64,000 nt of DNA from Nematopogon swammerdamellus (GCA_946902875.1 OX336336.1:28227558-28291557), one strand, 5' to 3'. Counted from the first letter of the stretch, positions 20,641 to 31,372 are shown. Notes: generated from the letters alone by a model not told the origin. Made by a program: numbers and translations.

Positions 20641-20830
20641 AAACTATAAAAAATACGTTTCTTGTATGGGATCCCCTCCTTAATTTTTTACTATTTGGTT
20701 TGTGTGAAAATGTAAACCGGCCACCTATTATCATCTATTACGGTTCAAAAGATGCAGCCCTTTAAAGTTAGGACAGACAGACGCACAGACGGACGGACGG
20801 CGTCGGCTTATGAGTACGGAACCCTAAAAC
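20641..20830 (-). mobile_element. MINE-G fragment 2 of a pair
   Basis: Begins ATACGTTTCTTGTATGGGA and repeats the same order through a GACA/GACG tract to TACGGAACCCTAAAAC, giving a direct tandem of two diverged partial copies. Confidence 0.7.
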
Positions 20831-20995
20831 ATCTGGAAGACGGAGTATGTTATGTGTGCTAGCAGAGCGTATGTTGGATAGACCTTTTGAAATATTCTGT
20901 TCGGTTGTAGACCGTGGAGCGTTTTATGGTAGTGTTTAGCAGAAGTAGGAAAAATACTAATGGATTAGCGCAGAACAGAACCATAAAGCAATATT

Positions 20996-21175
20996 GCCCC
21001 TTACTAGGTGGTAGGCTCAAATTGTAGCCGACTGGGTTGGCACCGCCGTACTGAACGTAAGATGGCCGCATAGCAGCATTGGTTGTGTTCTTCTCTAGTC
21101 CGGTATAGCCAGCAATTAAAAGTGAAGTCTCCGTTATGGCAACTTTTCGGAGGTGATATTGGCTGGTTTTTTTAA
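20996..21175 (+). repeat. SINE-A body and tail fragment
   Basis: CCCCTTACTAGGTGGTAGGC to GGAGGTGATATTGGCTGG; head and terminal A-run lost. Confidence 0.75.
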
Positions 21176-21238
21176 TTCGTAATTTAACTTTTTTAAATTT
21201 GTAACTAAATACTTGTATACATCACATCATGTTCGTGC

Positions 21239-21721
21239 TACCGTGTGGGGTCGGTACTTAAAAAGAATAGCCCCACTACATCTCTCCCCGTCGCATGTCG
21301 TAAAAGTCGACTAAGGGATAAGAAAATTCGTAAGCCTCGGTAGCTCAGTGGCGCGGTTGGTTAGTCAACTGTTATTAAGCAACGCTGAGCGCGGTCAGTG
21401 TTTGGATGGGTGACCGCTCGACCGTTGGAGGCTGACCGTGGTTCGGATTCCACGTTAAAATGTAGGTCCCTTCCCTTCTTACCTTACTAGGTGGTAGGGT
21501 TTATCCCGGCCGGGTTGGTACCACCGCACTGAACGAAACGTCGGTCGAAACGGCTATGTAAATAGTTCGTGTTTTCCGTCCAGTTTAGTGTAGCCGACAT
21601 GAAATGAAGAGAAGCACTGATACCGCACATAATTCACCGAAAGTGTTATAGGCTGACATCACGGATGTTGTAGGTGATGTAGCCAACCGTGTCAGGTTCC
21701 ATAAAAAAAAAAAAAAAAAAA
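21239..21721 (+). mobile_element. SINE-B, complete long form
   Basis: Reference copy. Head 21239-21333, A box near 21341, 5S-like core TTAAGCAACGCTGAGCGCGG to GGTGACCGC at 21375-21417, B box GGTTCGGATTCC at 21440-21451, body, tail and an 18-base A-run. About 480 bp in all. Confidence 0.9.
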
Positions 21722-21779
21722 CCTAAATGTCGCCGGACTCCACTCAGCTCGAGAATTTTCCCCAATAAAACTGCATAAA

Positions 21780-21888
21780 ACCGTTAATTAAGTAAATTGT
21801 TCATTGTTTATTGTTGTTGTTGTTGTTTATTGTTTATAAACAACAACAACAACAATAAACAATAAACAATTTACTTAATTAACGGTTA
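21780..21888. repeat. Near-perfect 107-bp palindrome
   Basis: CCGTTAATTAAGTAAATTGT then GTTTATTGTTGTTGTTG on the left; CAACAACAACAATAAACAAT and ACAATTTACTTAATTAACGG on the right. Small loop. Confidence 0.85.
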
Positions 21889-22105
21889 AGAAGAAGGTAT
21901 GGAAATTTCCTCAGCTCTGCACCTGCGGGACTTACTTTTACGGGTTCCGTATCCGGTACGGGACCCTATTACTAAGCCTACGCCGTCTGTCTGTCCGTCT
22001 GTCCGAGGGCTGTATCTCTTGAACCGTAATAGGTAGCCCGTTGAAATTTTCACAGAATATGTGTTATTTATTATGGCGGATATAACAAAAAATAATAAAA
22101 ATAAG

Positions 22106-22218
22106 AGGCGTATCAGTGTGGCCATCCAGCGAGGAAACGCCGCTAGCGTCCTCAGAACAGTGCCCACATCGTCACACCTGGAGGAGGGTTATTATTTTAT
22201 TAAGTATTGTATAGGTTA
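22106..22218 (+). pseudogene. LINE ORF2 C-terminus fragment
   Basis: A plus frame reads RRISVAIQRGNAASVLRTVP then TSSHLEE, followed by a stop. The QRGNAASVLGT-like block is familiar from the extreme C-terminus of insect LINE ORF2 proteins. Assignment is by memory of the pattern, so moderate. Confidence 0.45.
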
Positions 22219-22448
22219 CTAGCTGTGCCCGCGGCTCCGCCCGCTCTCATATTTGACTTCTCTGCTAACCTCATAGGCCATTTAGCGTGATAGTAAGTAG
22301 CCTATAGTTGATGGGAAGAATGAAGCTATCCGTAGATTTTTTTTAAATTAAAATCGGTTCAGTGGTTCTCGAGTTATAAGCGGACAGACAGACATACACT
22401 CAGACACTCAGACAGAAAGCAGACGTTGGATTTTATTATAGGTAAGGA
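22219..22448 (-). mobile_element. Hel-D copy
   Basis: Minus strand A|TCCTTACCTATAATAAAATC to GGGCACAGCTAG|T. Both ends match the Helitron rule exactly. Confidence 0.85.
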
Positions 22449-22780
22449 TAGGTTTATATTTTATTTTGTAATTAGCCTAATTTATATATATAATTATATA
22501 TAGAGTTTCTCTTTTGTACAATAAATCATAATTAACCTATTATTTTTAATTAGCAAGAAAAAGTAAAAAATTCACGGGGGTTCCCATAGAAGAAACCAAA
22601 AAGTGTACGGGCGCGCGCCATCTACCGAATAGAGCATGAAGCATTTTAACTAATCATGAATTTTAACTAATATGAAGCATTTTATAACACGCCATAGATG
22701 GCGCTAGTGGCGCTAGCCATGACATGGCGATACGGAACCCTCGGTCCGCGAGTTCGACTCGCACTTGGCCGGTTTTTTTT

Positions 22781-23137
22781 GTTCCAACTCTCAGTCGAGC
22801 GGCGACTAGGTTCCTATTAAAGTGGCATGGAGCTGGATTTATCGCTCCTGATGGAGCGAAGCGGAAGCAGGTGAAAATGTTTACGGAGCGTATCGTGCAG
22901 CGGGATTCGTGCGATATGTCGACGGCGGGAATGGCGAGAGTAATAAGGTTGACTTTTCGTAGTTCGATTGCGGGCAATGTTTTTTTATGGATACGCGAGA
23001 CACTTGGCGCCGTCAGCATGGATTGTTGAGCCGACGACGCCCAAAAGCATTCGGATTAGAACGGGGGCTGCGAATGCCGTGCCGGCGTACAGATGTCTTT
23101 TTACGCTTTACGTTTGTGAAGTCAAAGCTGTCTTTCG
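22781..23137. other. Unassigned, GC-balanced stretch
   Basis: Overlapping open frames exist on both strands (22663-23029), but none shows a recognisable family and none exceeds 120 residues. Not annotated as genes. Confidence 0.3.
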
Positions 23138-23138
23138 T

Positions 23139-23575
23139 CTCTTTTGAACCCCCGTCTGTCTGTCTGTCTGTGTGTGTGTGTATGTGTATGTCTGTCTGTG
23201 GCATAGTAGCTCCCAAACCGATGGGCCGATCTGGATGCGGTTTTTTGATTAGAAACTGGTTTAATCGAGCTGTGTTAGTAATCAAGTAATTATGAATTAA
23301 TCAACTAATTACGTCTCACGTATGGACCAATTTAGATGCGGTTTAAAAAAAACCTCGAAATAAAAGTTTAATTACAAATTAAAATAACCCCGACCCCTTA
23401 AAAAGTCCAAAATAATTTCCCTTTAGTTAATTAAAGGACTTGGGGGAACGCTTAGTAAATAAAATATAAAAACTCAGAGCTGCGCGGGTATTTCTATTGC
23501 GGTCCCTGACTCCTTTAAGTAAATAAACGGAAATTATTTATGACTTTTTAAGGGGTCGGGGATTTTTTGACGTGA
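23139..23575 (+). mobile_element. MINE-H with foldback hairpin
   Basis: GTCT/GTGT tract, GGCATAGTAGCTCCCAAACC, GGCCGATCTGGATGCGG, then hairpin arms CCCGACCCCTTAAAAAGTCC and TTAAGGGGTCGGGG around AAAATATAAAAACTCAGAGC (hairpin about 23389-23575). Confidence 0.75.
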
Positions 23576-23715
23576 TGACGTCACATCTTATAAATTTATG
23601 AACACCGGCTGCACGCACGAAGAAGTGTCACGTTCCATCTAAACCTGTGTGTGCAAGCGAGAGCGCGATAGAAACCTGTGTGTGCAAGCGAGAGCGCGTT
23701 AGAGAGGCATATAGA
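23576..23715 (+). repeat. Repeat O, copy 1
   Basis: TTGACGTGATGACGTCAC, then CTTATAAATTTATGAACACC, CGTTCCATCT and two GTGTGTGCAAGCGAGAGCG units. Repeated in the same orientation at 24436-24565. Confidence 0.65.
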
Positions 23716-23749
23716 ATAGTAGGAAATACAAAATATATTTCTCCGTCTT

Positions 23750-23825
23750 TTGCGAGCCTCGAACCCGCGGTCACTGCCACCAATATATTGTGACCGACGT
23801 CTTAAACCACACAGCTAATCGGTCG
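23750..23825 (-). repeat. tRNA-like SINE head (P)
   Basis: In reverse: TTAGCTGTGTGGTTTAAGAC (A-box-like) and GCGGGTTCGAGGCTC (B-box-like). The stems do not close as a tRNA, so a SINE remnant is preferred to a tRNA gene. Confidence 0.45.
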
Positions 23826-24203
23826 TGTACTTATGAGTTGAATTTGAGAACAGTTGGTGAATATTTCATGGAGCGACATCTAGCACTTCAGTCATGTACT
23901 TAAATAAAAGAGATTAAAATAACCAGGTTATAGAGAGGCATTGATTTTATAGGGGGAGTCAGATGTACCGTCAGCGACGTTTTAAAGGTAACATGAAATT
24001 AGTCTTTATTTAAGTCCTAAGATGGCGCCAGGAGTATCGTATTTGAATTAAATAATAATTATATTTTTAAATCTGCTAATTATAGAACGGTGCTAAGTGG
24101 GAACAGCATAGTTAAATTTTAAGATTATTTTATATTATGTTGAAATTTCGAAATAGTGCATTTTAGGTTTTCATAATTTTTCCAATAAACATTTTTATGT
24201 TTT
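23826..24203. other. Unassigned AT-rich stretch
   Basis: Nothing recognised. Confidence 0.3.
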
Positions 24204-24280
24204 GTCAGTCAGTGAGCTTGTAAGAGTGGTAAGAGTATAGGATTTGTATTTTTTGACAATGGGTTCGAATCCCACAAATT
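24204..24280 (+). repeat. tRNA-like SINE fragment
   Basis: GGTTCGAATCCCAC is a good B box; GAGCTTGTAAGAGTGGTAAG is a weak A box. A T-rich run follows, as after a Pol III unit. Cloverleaf pairing is poor. Confidence 0.4.
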
Positions 24281-24435
24281 TTGTTTTGTTTTTTTTTTCT
24301 TTTTTTTTCTTTTTTAACCAATGTTACGGTGTTTAAATTTTTTAGGGTTTTTAGTTTTTTTTATAACCACCTAAGAATTATTTTCGGAAATACAAAAAGT
24401 TTTCACTTCTGCCGGCACTCCCGGAGTGCAACTGG

Positions 24436-24565
24436 GGCTTTTGACGTGATGACGTCACGTCTTATAAATTGATGAATACCGGCTGCACACACGAAAAAGT
24501 GCCACGTTCCATCTGAGCCTGTGTGTGCATGCGAGAGCGCGTAACAAGCGATAGAGAGGCACAAT
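24436..24565 (+). repeat. Repeat O, copy 2
   Basis: TTGACGTGATGACGTCACGT, CTTATAAATTGATGAATACC, CGTTCCATCTGAGCCTGTG. A full TGACGTCA site lies about 10 bases before TATAAAT, as in copy 1. Confidence 0.65.
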
Positions 24566-25198
24566 CGGTATAGTCAAAGTTACCATGGAAACGTCTTAAG
24601 AAGTAAAACTGTCAAGATCAGACAACAGAAGTTTATCGATGGCCAGGCACAAGATGATTAATCTTTCTACTGGAAATAGAATTACTGATCTTTGCTCTAT
24701 GCACTACGATTATTCCACGTCATCACGTAAAACTATCGTCCGTAAACCGACTTTACAGACAACCAATTTTTTTTGGTAGTTACATAATAGATAAGTTAAA
24801 CAATCGATAAAATAGACATAATATTTTTTTTCTTAGAAAACCACAATTTCTAATTTTGCGAGCGATGAGCGACTGACGCCGACTGAGTGGGGGTGTGTGA
24901 CAATTACACACTTTATTTGGTCGACGAGCGCAGAGCACGTCACCTATCTAGGTTGTTTGTAGTATCCGATGGATTTAGTAGACTCAAAATATTTCGACCT
25001 ATCGTGCTTGCATTTTGGAACTTCGCTCGGCATTCCAAGCACGAACCATACTCGTTCCACTCGACCCTCCTGAACGAACAATAAAACCGGTCAAGTGTGA
25101 GTTCGACGCGCAGAAAGTATTCCTTACTGTAGTTCGACGGGAGGGTTTCGTACATCCTAATAAAGCGAAGTCTCTACGGGTGGGCGACCGCCCAGGCG
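24566..25198. other. Unassigned stretch
   Basis: Short overlapping frames near 24887-25155 look random. ACCGGTCAAGTGTGAGTTCG at 25086 resembles the MINE-G end. Confidence 0.35.
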
Positions 25199-25615
25199 AC
25201 TGGCGTAGGCTATTACTAAGCCTACGCCGTCTGTCTGTCTGTCTGTCTGTCTTTCTGTTCGTCCGTCCGTCTGTCTGTCTGTCCGAGGGCTGTATCTCTT
25301 GAACCGTAATAGGTAGCCCGTTGAAATTTTCACAGAATATGTGTTATTATGGCCGATTAACAACAAATAATAAAAATTCGAAAAAGTAAAAAATGCACGG
25401 GGGTTCCCATAGAAGAAACCAAAAAGTGTATGCGCGCGCGCCATCTACCGAGTAGAGTGTGCTGAAGCATTTTAACTAATCATGACATTTAACTAATATG
25501 AAGCATTTCATAACACGCCATAGATGGCGTGAGTGGGCCAACCTTCGGCGCTTACCATGACATGGCGATACGGAACACTCGGTGCGCGAGTTCGACTTGC
25601 ACTTGGCCGGTTTTC
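25199..25615 (+). mobile_element. MINE-G, near full length
   Basis: GCGTAGGCTATTACTAAGCC, GTCT tract, CTTGAACCGTAATAGGTAGC, GCGCGCGCGCCATCTACC, GATACGGAACACTCGGTGCG and ACTTGGCCGGTTTTC. The first AGGGTTCCGTA block is replaced. Directly followed by a LINE-Y tail in reverse. Confidence 0.8.
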
Positions 25616-25617
25616 TT

Positions 25618-25793
25618 ATTGATAGCGCGACATGTGCGCCGGCCGCCGAGCCACCCATAACGTGTCTAACGACGCCCTTGGACATTCGGTCGTATGCGGG
25701 GGTTACAAATGCCATAACGGCCTGACAGGTGCCTATTCACGCCCCTCTTGAAGGCCGCGAGACTATAGTCGGGGGGGGGGGGGGGGGGGGGGG
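25618..25793 (-). pseudogene. LINE-Y tail with 23-base G run
   Basis: Reverse of the LINE-Y 3' end: GCGACATGTGCGCCGG, CGTGTCTAACGACGCCC, CATTCGGTCGTATGCGGGGG, CACGCCCCTCTTGAAGG. The CTTGGGGGG position of intact copies has grown to 23 consecutive G (25771-25793). Confidence 0.7.
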
Positions 25794-25845
25794 AATATAT
25801 GATTATTCTTATAACTATAGAATCACTTTTTCGATGTACCTAATT

Positions 25846-26017
25846 TTTTTTTATCGAAACTGACACGGTTGGCTACATCACCTACAACATCCGTGATGTC
25901 AGCCCATAGCACCGGGTGAGCTGGGTGCCATGTCAGTGCTTCCCTTCATTTCATGTCGGCTACACTGAACTGGACGGAAAACACGAACTATCTACACAGC
26001 CGTTTCGACCGACGTTT
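25846..26017 (-). repeat. SINE-B 3' fragment
   Basis: T-run, GAAACTGACACGGTTGGC to CAGCCGTTTCGACCGACG. Confidence 0.8.
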
Positions 26018-26439
26018 TTCACTTTTATACATTCTGCCGCTTTTCGAGATTTTTTTGCAAAATGGACACAGCCCTCACGCGGCTGCCCTGGCTAGTTGCA
26101 GCTGGGTAGCTATCTCGGTGCGAGTTTGCCATAAATCGCCGCAAAAAATAATTCAAGATTAAAGTACCGCCTATTGAGTGAATGGAATGGCCTTCGCGGG
26201 GAAAATCATAACTTTCCCCCTCGCAAGGGAAGAAAATGTGAAAAGATCTACGTCATTATAAAAGTAATGGGCCAATCACATGGTCCATTGCACAACAAAA
26301 GTCGGAGCGATCTGTGAGGCTGTGAGGACTTCCAAATTGGTCATCTTATTACTAAGGGAGAGCGCTTTCAGCGACACTTTCCTATAGGGCGCAAAAAGAA
26401 CAAACGAATTTTTTTATTAAAAATTTGGGATGACTTTTT
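26018..26439. other. Unassigned stretch
   Basis: Nothing recognised on either strand. Confidence 0.3.
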
Positions 26440-26483
26440 ATGGTTCCGTATCCTGTAGGGGACCCTATTACTAAGCCTACGCC

Positions 26484-26553
<70 letters not shown>

Positions 26554-26554
26554 A

Positions 26555-26638
<84 letters not shown>

Positions 26639-26978
26639 CGTCCGTCCGTCTGTGTGTCTGTCTGAGGGCTGTATCTCTTGAACCGTAATAGATAGCCCGT
26701 TCAAATTTTTACAGAATATGTGTTATTATTGCCGATATATCAACAAATAATAAAAATATGAAAACGTAAAAAATTCCACATAGAATAAACTAAAAAGTGT
26801 ATGCGCGCCATCTACCAACAGTATGAAGCATATATATAACTAATAATGAATTTTAACTACTAAGAAGCATTTCATAATACACGAATGCCGCATCTATGCA
26901 TGAGTGGCGCTTACCATGACATTGCGATACGGAACCCTCAGTGCGCGAGTTCCACTCGCACTTGGCCGTTTTTTTAGG
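26440..26978 (+). mobile_element. MINE-G with expanded GTCT microsatellite
   Basis: TGGTTCCGTATCCTGTAGGG, then about 40 GTCT-type units (26484-26662), CTTGAACCGTAATAGATAGC, AGAATATGTGTTATTATTGC and CGCACTTGGCCG. The open frames on both strands through the tract are artefacts of a 4-bp repeat. Confidence 0.85.
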
Positions 26979-27825
26979 TTTCCGTATCCGTGCGGAAGCG
27001 TGTGTCATGTGTGTGTGGGGTTAAGTACCGACCCCACACGGTATAAAATAATAATAAAAAAATAACATAAAAGGAAAAAAAAAATTACGGACGACTGAGA
27101 TTGTACAAATGATCATTCAGATTTATAGCAATTCGTTTGCATTTTCCATAATGAAATAATTGCCCAGGCAGGGCAGGGGTGGCAATCCGACTTCGATGTC
27201 AGCTCGCGGCCATTAGCGCGCTCCGGCGGGAAGAGGGGTCGGGGTTAGGGCTGCCACAATTTCTTTGATTTATTCGCGGACTAATAATTCTGCAAATTTT
27301 TTTTACATTGAAAATTTCGTTTCGATCCCTTCAGTATAGTCTCAAATTTCTAGCGAGAGTGCGAATTCGCCCTGGTGTCGTGAGTTTTAAGGCTACGTGA
27401 ATATTTAGATTGTCAAATGCCGCGTATCGACGAGGGCTACAAGATTGTGAAATTAAAAAACTTTGAGAGGTTTGAGTTTTTAAAAGGGCACATTTAAACA
27501 TATTTCTAAATATATATTTTAAACTTATATATTTTTATATTGTAGATTGACCAAATATCTGGGATAATTTTTTATTAAAAAAAAAGTGAAAAAATTGGGA
27601 GTAATGATTTTTTTTTTATTCTCCGTCTTTATCTTGCAGTGTGAGTAGTTAAAATGGTTTTCGTGTATGCATGTGCTTGAAAATTAAGAATTTAAATTGA
27701 ATTTTTGAATTTTTTTTTTATTTTTCAAAATTGAAATATTTCTTAAATATATTTTAATACGCCCTAAAAGTCATTTTAAATGTACCCGAAGGTCATGTAA
27801 TGCATGAGATTTGTGATTTTTTTTT
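26979..27825. other. Unassigned AT-rich stretch
   Basis: Contains a reversed SINE-B head scrap, AAGTACCGACCCCACACGGT (27024-27043), and a short GC-rich patch at 27165-27250. Otherwise unassigned. Confidence 0.4.
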
Positions 27826-27890
27826 CTATGAAATCTGACACTGTTGGCTACGTCACCTACTAGATCCGCGATGTCGGCCCATAACTGTGT
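27826..27890 (-). repeat. SINE-B tail fragment
   Basis: TCTGACACTGTTGGCTACGT to GATGTCGGCCCATAAC. Confidence 0.65.
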
Positions 27891-28067
27891 GTATATATAG
27901 CAAGACCCCGAGGATTTTTTCGGAGCTGGAGCGAATTGAGATTTGGTGAGTCACAGAAATGCGCTCGCTCGCGAGTCCGGCACTCATTTTTAGGGTCCCG
28001 TCGCAAAATTGCAAAAAAAAGGCGATCGCTCTGGTTTTTGTCTGTCTGTCCGTCATTCGCAGATCCA

Positions 28068-28275
28068 CTTTTTTTATGTAAACCAGCATGGGAGGCTGTG
28101 CCGAGAGACCAAAGGTGCAGTCGACAGAGCCAAAATCACCTCTCCTCGCGAAACTACGTTCAGTTATGTATGTGACATGCCAGCAGATTTGCGGACTGTT
28201 GCTAGGCTGTCTAGCCCGTTAATACGACGCTTGAAGATACCCAGTTTAAAGGATTCAGGAAATACGGAAGACAGT
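28068..28275 (-). mobile_element. SINE-N copy
   Basis: TTTATGTAAACCAGCATGGG, GCTGTGCCGAGAGACCAAAG, CAGCAGATTTGCGGACTGTT. Its tail is related to the SINE-A tail. Copy in the other direction at 34516-34662. Confidence 0.6.
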
Positions 28276-28561
28276 TCCACACTATTGCGGTGCTGAACCG
28301 ATTTTTCTTTATCACCCGGACTCACGGACAAGGTGTGCGATTTTCAGATTGATCGGGTTTTCTCGGAAGCGGAGTAACCCTAGGGGAGGGGCGAGGGGGG
28401 AGGGGGACGCACATTGTGCCGCCTAGCTGCTGGATTCAAAAACTTTTCCGTGACTGAGCATTTTTCAGTCGGGTAGCGCGGCTGATGTATGCGCTGCCAA
28501 AGCGTGTGTTTTTTGTTGAACCAAAGTCGAATTCACAGCTCCAATTTCAAATATACCTAAA
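28276..28561. other. Unassigned, with G-rich run
   Basis: AGGGGAGGGGCGAGGGGGGA at about 28382-28401 could form a quadruplex. No gene. Confidence 0.4.
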
Positions 28562-28835
28562 CTAGATTTTTCCCACGGCTTCGCTCGCGGTAGACTCGGT
28601 TTAATAGAAAAAGCAAATATGATAATAAACGATCGCTTCTTTTATATTCTCTCTCTCTCTCTCTCTTTCTCTATCTCTTCCGTTCATCTGTGCTTTCTTT
28701 GATACTGCTCAGCCCTAAGGATATTTAGCATGATGTTATATAGCGAGCCTCAGGAAATACTCTATTAGTGCAAACCGGATCAAAATCCGTTGAGTGGTTC
28801 CGGAGTTTACCTCAAACATACATACATACTTTGGT
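28562..28835 (-). mobile_element. Helitron-like element Hel-F
   Basis: Minus-strand end CTACCGCGAGCGAAGCCGTG then GGAAAAATCTAG|T. Contains GATCGCTTCTTTTATATTCT, a CT microsatellite, CTGCTCAGCCCTAAGGATAT and CAAAATCCGTTGAGTGGTTC. 5' boundary not resolved. Second copy at 33322. Confidence 0.6.
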
Positions 28836-28844
28836 TCTGTAGGT

Positions 28845-28925
28845 CTTTTATTCACAGTACCGGGAAAATGTGGAACGCACTCTCTGCCCATCTATTCCCT
28901 CCCAAGTACAGCCTGGGGTTTTTCA
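28845..28925 (+). pseudogene. LINE-Y ORF2 fragment fused to SINE-B
   Basis: Plus frame STGKMWNALSAHLFPPKYSL then GFFKG matches YRTGKLWNTLPAHIFPPKYS of the LINE-Y protein at 50033-50617. The match stops at GGGTTTAACCC, where the SINE-B body begins without its 5' half. Confidence 0.75.
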
Positions 28926-29290
28926 AAGGGTTTAACCCGCCGGGGTTGATACCACCGCACTGAACGAATCGTCGGTCGAAACGGCTATGTAAATAATACT
29001 TATAAGGTACTAACAAAACATTGTGACTTGCGAAGTTTGTTTGTCAGTTCTTCTTCGCATCGAATTTAGAACTGGCGGAATTTTCGACAAGTCCAAGCGT
29101 AGGTTACCTACCTATGAATGAAATTATACAATAAACAATAAACAATAGTTCGTGTCTTCCGTCCAGTTCAATGTAGCCGACATGAAATAAAGGGAATCAC
29201 TGACATGGCACCTAATTCACCCGGTGTTATGGGCTGACATCACGGATGTTGTAGGTTGTATAGCCAACCGTGTAATTTACCATAAAAAAG
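28926..29290 (+). mobile_element. SINE-B 3' half split by family C
   Basis: Body TTGATACCACCGCACTG to GGCTATGTAAATA, then after the insertion GTTCGTGTCTTCCGTCCAGT to GCCAACCGTGTAATTTACC. Confidence 0.8.
28997..29143 (+). mobile_element. Family C element nested in SINE-B
   Basis: TACTTATAAGGTACTAACAA to AATAAACAATAAACAA, with AATA on each side as a minimal target duplication. Orientation opposite to the copy at 20318. Confidence 0.7.
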
Positions 29291-29807
29291 GTGCTATTAT
29301 AATAAGTAGATATAAAATAGGATAGTCAACTATAAAATAAATAAGTATTTATTTTATATTTTTAAGTGTTTTTAATTCGGTTCTATGTTTTTGAAAATAA
29401 ATTTATAACTTTTAAGAAATCGCTTCTATACAAAGTATTGACAGAGGCCTGAGAGGAGGCTTTTTATCTTGACAAGTTTATAAATTAAAATGATTAAACA
29501 ACCAGACAGAGCCTCCTACATAGTTACAACGGCCTAAGAACCGACGGGTAGTTTTTCAAATTAGAGCTTAACAGCGTTCGTAATAAGGTATACATTTGCT
29601 CCGATATCGAATGAAAGCTAATCGATTCATTCATAAATAATGGAAGACATCAGGATGATCGAAACAGGATAAAGTCTTCGTTTCTTCGATAAAAAGGTGT
29701 CGCACTTTGAATTCGGGAGTGTTGTCGCGCTTTTCAGGGTCCCGTAGCCACTGACGCTGCTAGAACACTTATTAAATCGGCCCGTTGTGTGTCCGTCCAT
29801 CTATGTA
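29291..29807. other. Unassigned AT-rich stretch
   Basis: Nothing recognised, apart from a weak MINE-G-like start at 29737 (CAGGGTCCCGTAGCC). Confidence 0.3.
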
Positions 29808-29955
29808 TGTTTTTTTTTTTATGAAAACTGACACGGTTGGCTACATCACCTACACCATCCGTGATATCAGCCCATATAACACTTTCGGTGAATTATGTGC
29901 AGTATCAGTGCTTCCCTTCATTTCATGTCGGCTTCACTGTACTGGATAAAAATAC
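29808..29955 (-). repeat. SINE-B 3' fragment
   Basis: T-run, AAAACTGACACGGTTGGC to CATGTCGGCTTCACTGTACT. Confidence 0.75.
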
Positions 29956-30048
29956 AAGAAACGTGCTAAGAATCGATTCGTACATATTCAAGCTACTAAA
30001 TAATAGATGGCGCAAAGTACCTGACTTTACATTGCAGACAGACAAAGG

Positions 30049-30450
30049 ATTTTTTTTTTTTTATGTAATCCGGTATTGAGTCGAAGGGGCCAAAGCGCAT
30101 GCTCCGACCAGCCAATATCACCTCCGAGAAGGTAGGTGCCATACCGGAGACTTCCCTGGATTGCTGGCTATACTGGACTAGAGGAGAACACAGCCGAGGC
30201 TGCTATGCGGCCATCTTACATCCAGTACGGTGGTATCAACCCAGTCGGCTACAATTTGAGCCTACTACCTAGTAAGGGGCAAGGGAAGGGACCTACAGTT
30301 TTACACCGGTTCCGAACGGTGAAGTAGCAGGTGTAGGTATGTACGTAATTTTTTTCGTCAGAAAAAACTCATTGGTACACGCCGACCGGATTCGAACCTC
30401 GGACCTCTCGCATGAGAGGCCGATGCCCAAACCACTCGGCCACCCGCCGC
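30049..30450 (-). mobile_element. SINE-A, full length
   Basis: T-run and ATGTAATCCGGTATTGAG to CCACTCGGCCACCCGCCG. The reversed B box GGATTCGAACCTCG is intact. Confidence 0.9.
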
Positions 30451-30487
30451 TTAAAGGATAGACGGATATGATTTTTCAACAGGTATC

Positions 30488-30540
30488 GGATCGACGGAAC
30501 CCTCCGTGCGCGAGTAAAACTCGCACTGGACCAGTTTTTT
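30488..30540 (+). repeat. MINE-G terminal fragment
   Basis: GGAACCCTCCGTGCGCGAG to CTCGCACTGGACCAGTTTTT. Confidence 0.6.
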
Positions 30541-30740
30541 TAAATTCTATTTGCGTAACGATGGGAAATCGTGAGTAAGATTGATTGAATTATTTTTTAA
30601 GGTGAAGTAAGCAGACATGTTGAAACACGAAAATCTTACGAAAATTGCCGATAATTCGCGCAGCCTTTTTGTTTAGCATCCAAGTAGTTAATGTAAAAAA
30701 AACTCGCGCACACAGTGGAAATAACTTTCACCTCAAATTA

Positions 30741-30988
30741 TCCTTCCTTCCTTCCTTACCTATAATAAAATCCAACGTCTGCTTTCTGTCTGAGTGTGAG
30801 TGTCTGAGTGTATGTCTGTCTGTCCGCTTATAACTCGAGAACCACTGAACCGATTTTAATAAAACAAAATTCTACGGATAGCTTGATTCTTCCCATCAAC
30901 TATAGGCTACTTACTACCACGCTAAATGGCTTATGAGGTTAGTAGTGAAGTGAAATATGAGAGCGGGCGGAGCCGCGGGCACAGCTTG
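30741..30988 (+). mobile_element. Hel-D copy with expanded TTCC start
   Basis: A|TCCTTCCTTCCTTCC, TTACCTATAATAAAATCC, GGGCACAGCTTG|T. Confidence 0.8.
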
Positions 30989-31206
30989 TAATTATATAAA
31001 TCCTCGTCCAAGTTTTTTGGAACCTCAGCCATCGTTGGGTTTTGGCTGGGCAATCTTCGTTAACAATAGTCGCTTCCGTTATTCAAAAAAACACTTAAAG
31101 TTGTACTATCTCCGTCTGTGTGAAGTCAAAAGCTAAAAAATCCTTTAATTCTGAATGGACAAGTATGCATGTATATATTTAGGTATTATGTATTAGTACC
31201 TGGGCG
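30989..31206 (+). repeat. Segment shared with 11780-12004
   Basis: Almost the same sequence as 11780-12004, again directly behind a Hel-D end. A few differences, such as GGGTTTTGGCTGGGCAATC here. Confidence 0.75.
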
Positions 31207-31264
31207 ACCGAGCGAGAAATTCAATAACAGAACAGTCAGAATAAAGTCAACACATATACATACA

Positions 31265-31372
31265 CATATAGTGTTAAAATTTCAACGGGCGGACGAGGGG
31301 GCGGACAGACGGACAGACGCCGCAGGATTAGCATTAGGCTTCCGTAGCAATACCTTACGGAAGCCTAAAACT
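31265..31372 (-). repeat. MINE-G fragment
   Basis: AAATTTCAACGGGCGGAC, GGACAGACGGACAGACGC, CCTTACGGAAGCCTAAAA. Confidence 0.55.

Larger units (their letters stand above)
21938..22780 (+). mobile_element. MINE-G split by nested insertions
   Basis: The left part runs from GGGTTCCGTATCCGGTACGG to about 22105 and the right part from about 22553 (AAGTAAAAAATTCACGGGGG) to ACTTGGCCGGTTTTTTTT. A LINE tail fragment and a Hel-D copy fill the gap. Confidence 0.8.

Noticed and set aside
21375..21417. 5S rRNA gene fragment as a true gene
   Set aside because: Only the internal control region is present, embedded in a repeated SINE,  without the 5' and 3' thirds of 5S rRNA.
22663..23289. Cluster of 90-118-residue ORFs on both strands
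   Set aside because: They overlap each other and cross MINE-G and MINE-H boundaries.
26440..26704. ORFs on both strands through GTCT repeats
   Set aside because: A 4-bp microsatellite keeps frames open; no protein is implied.
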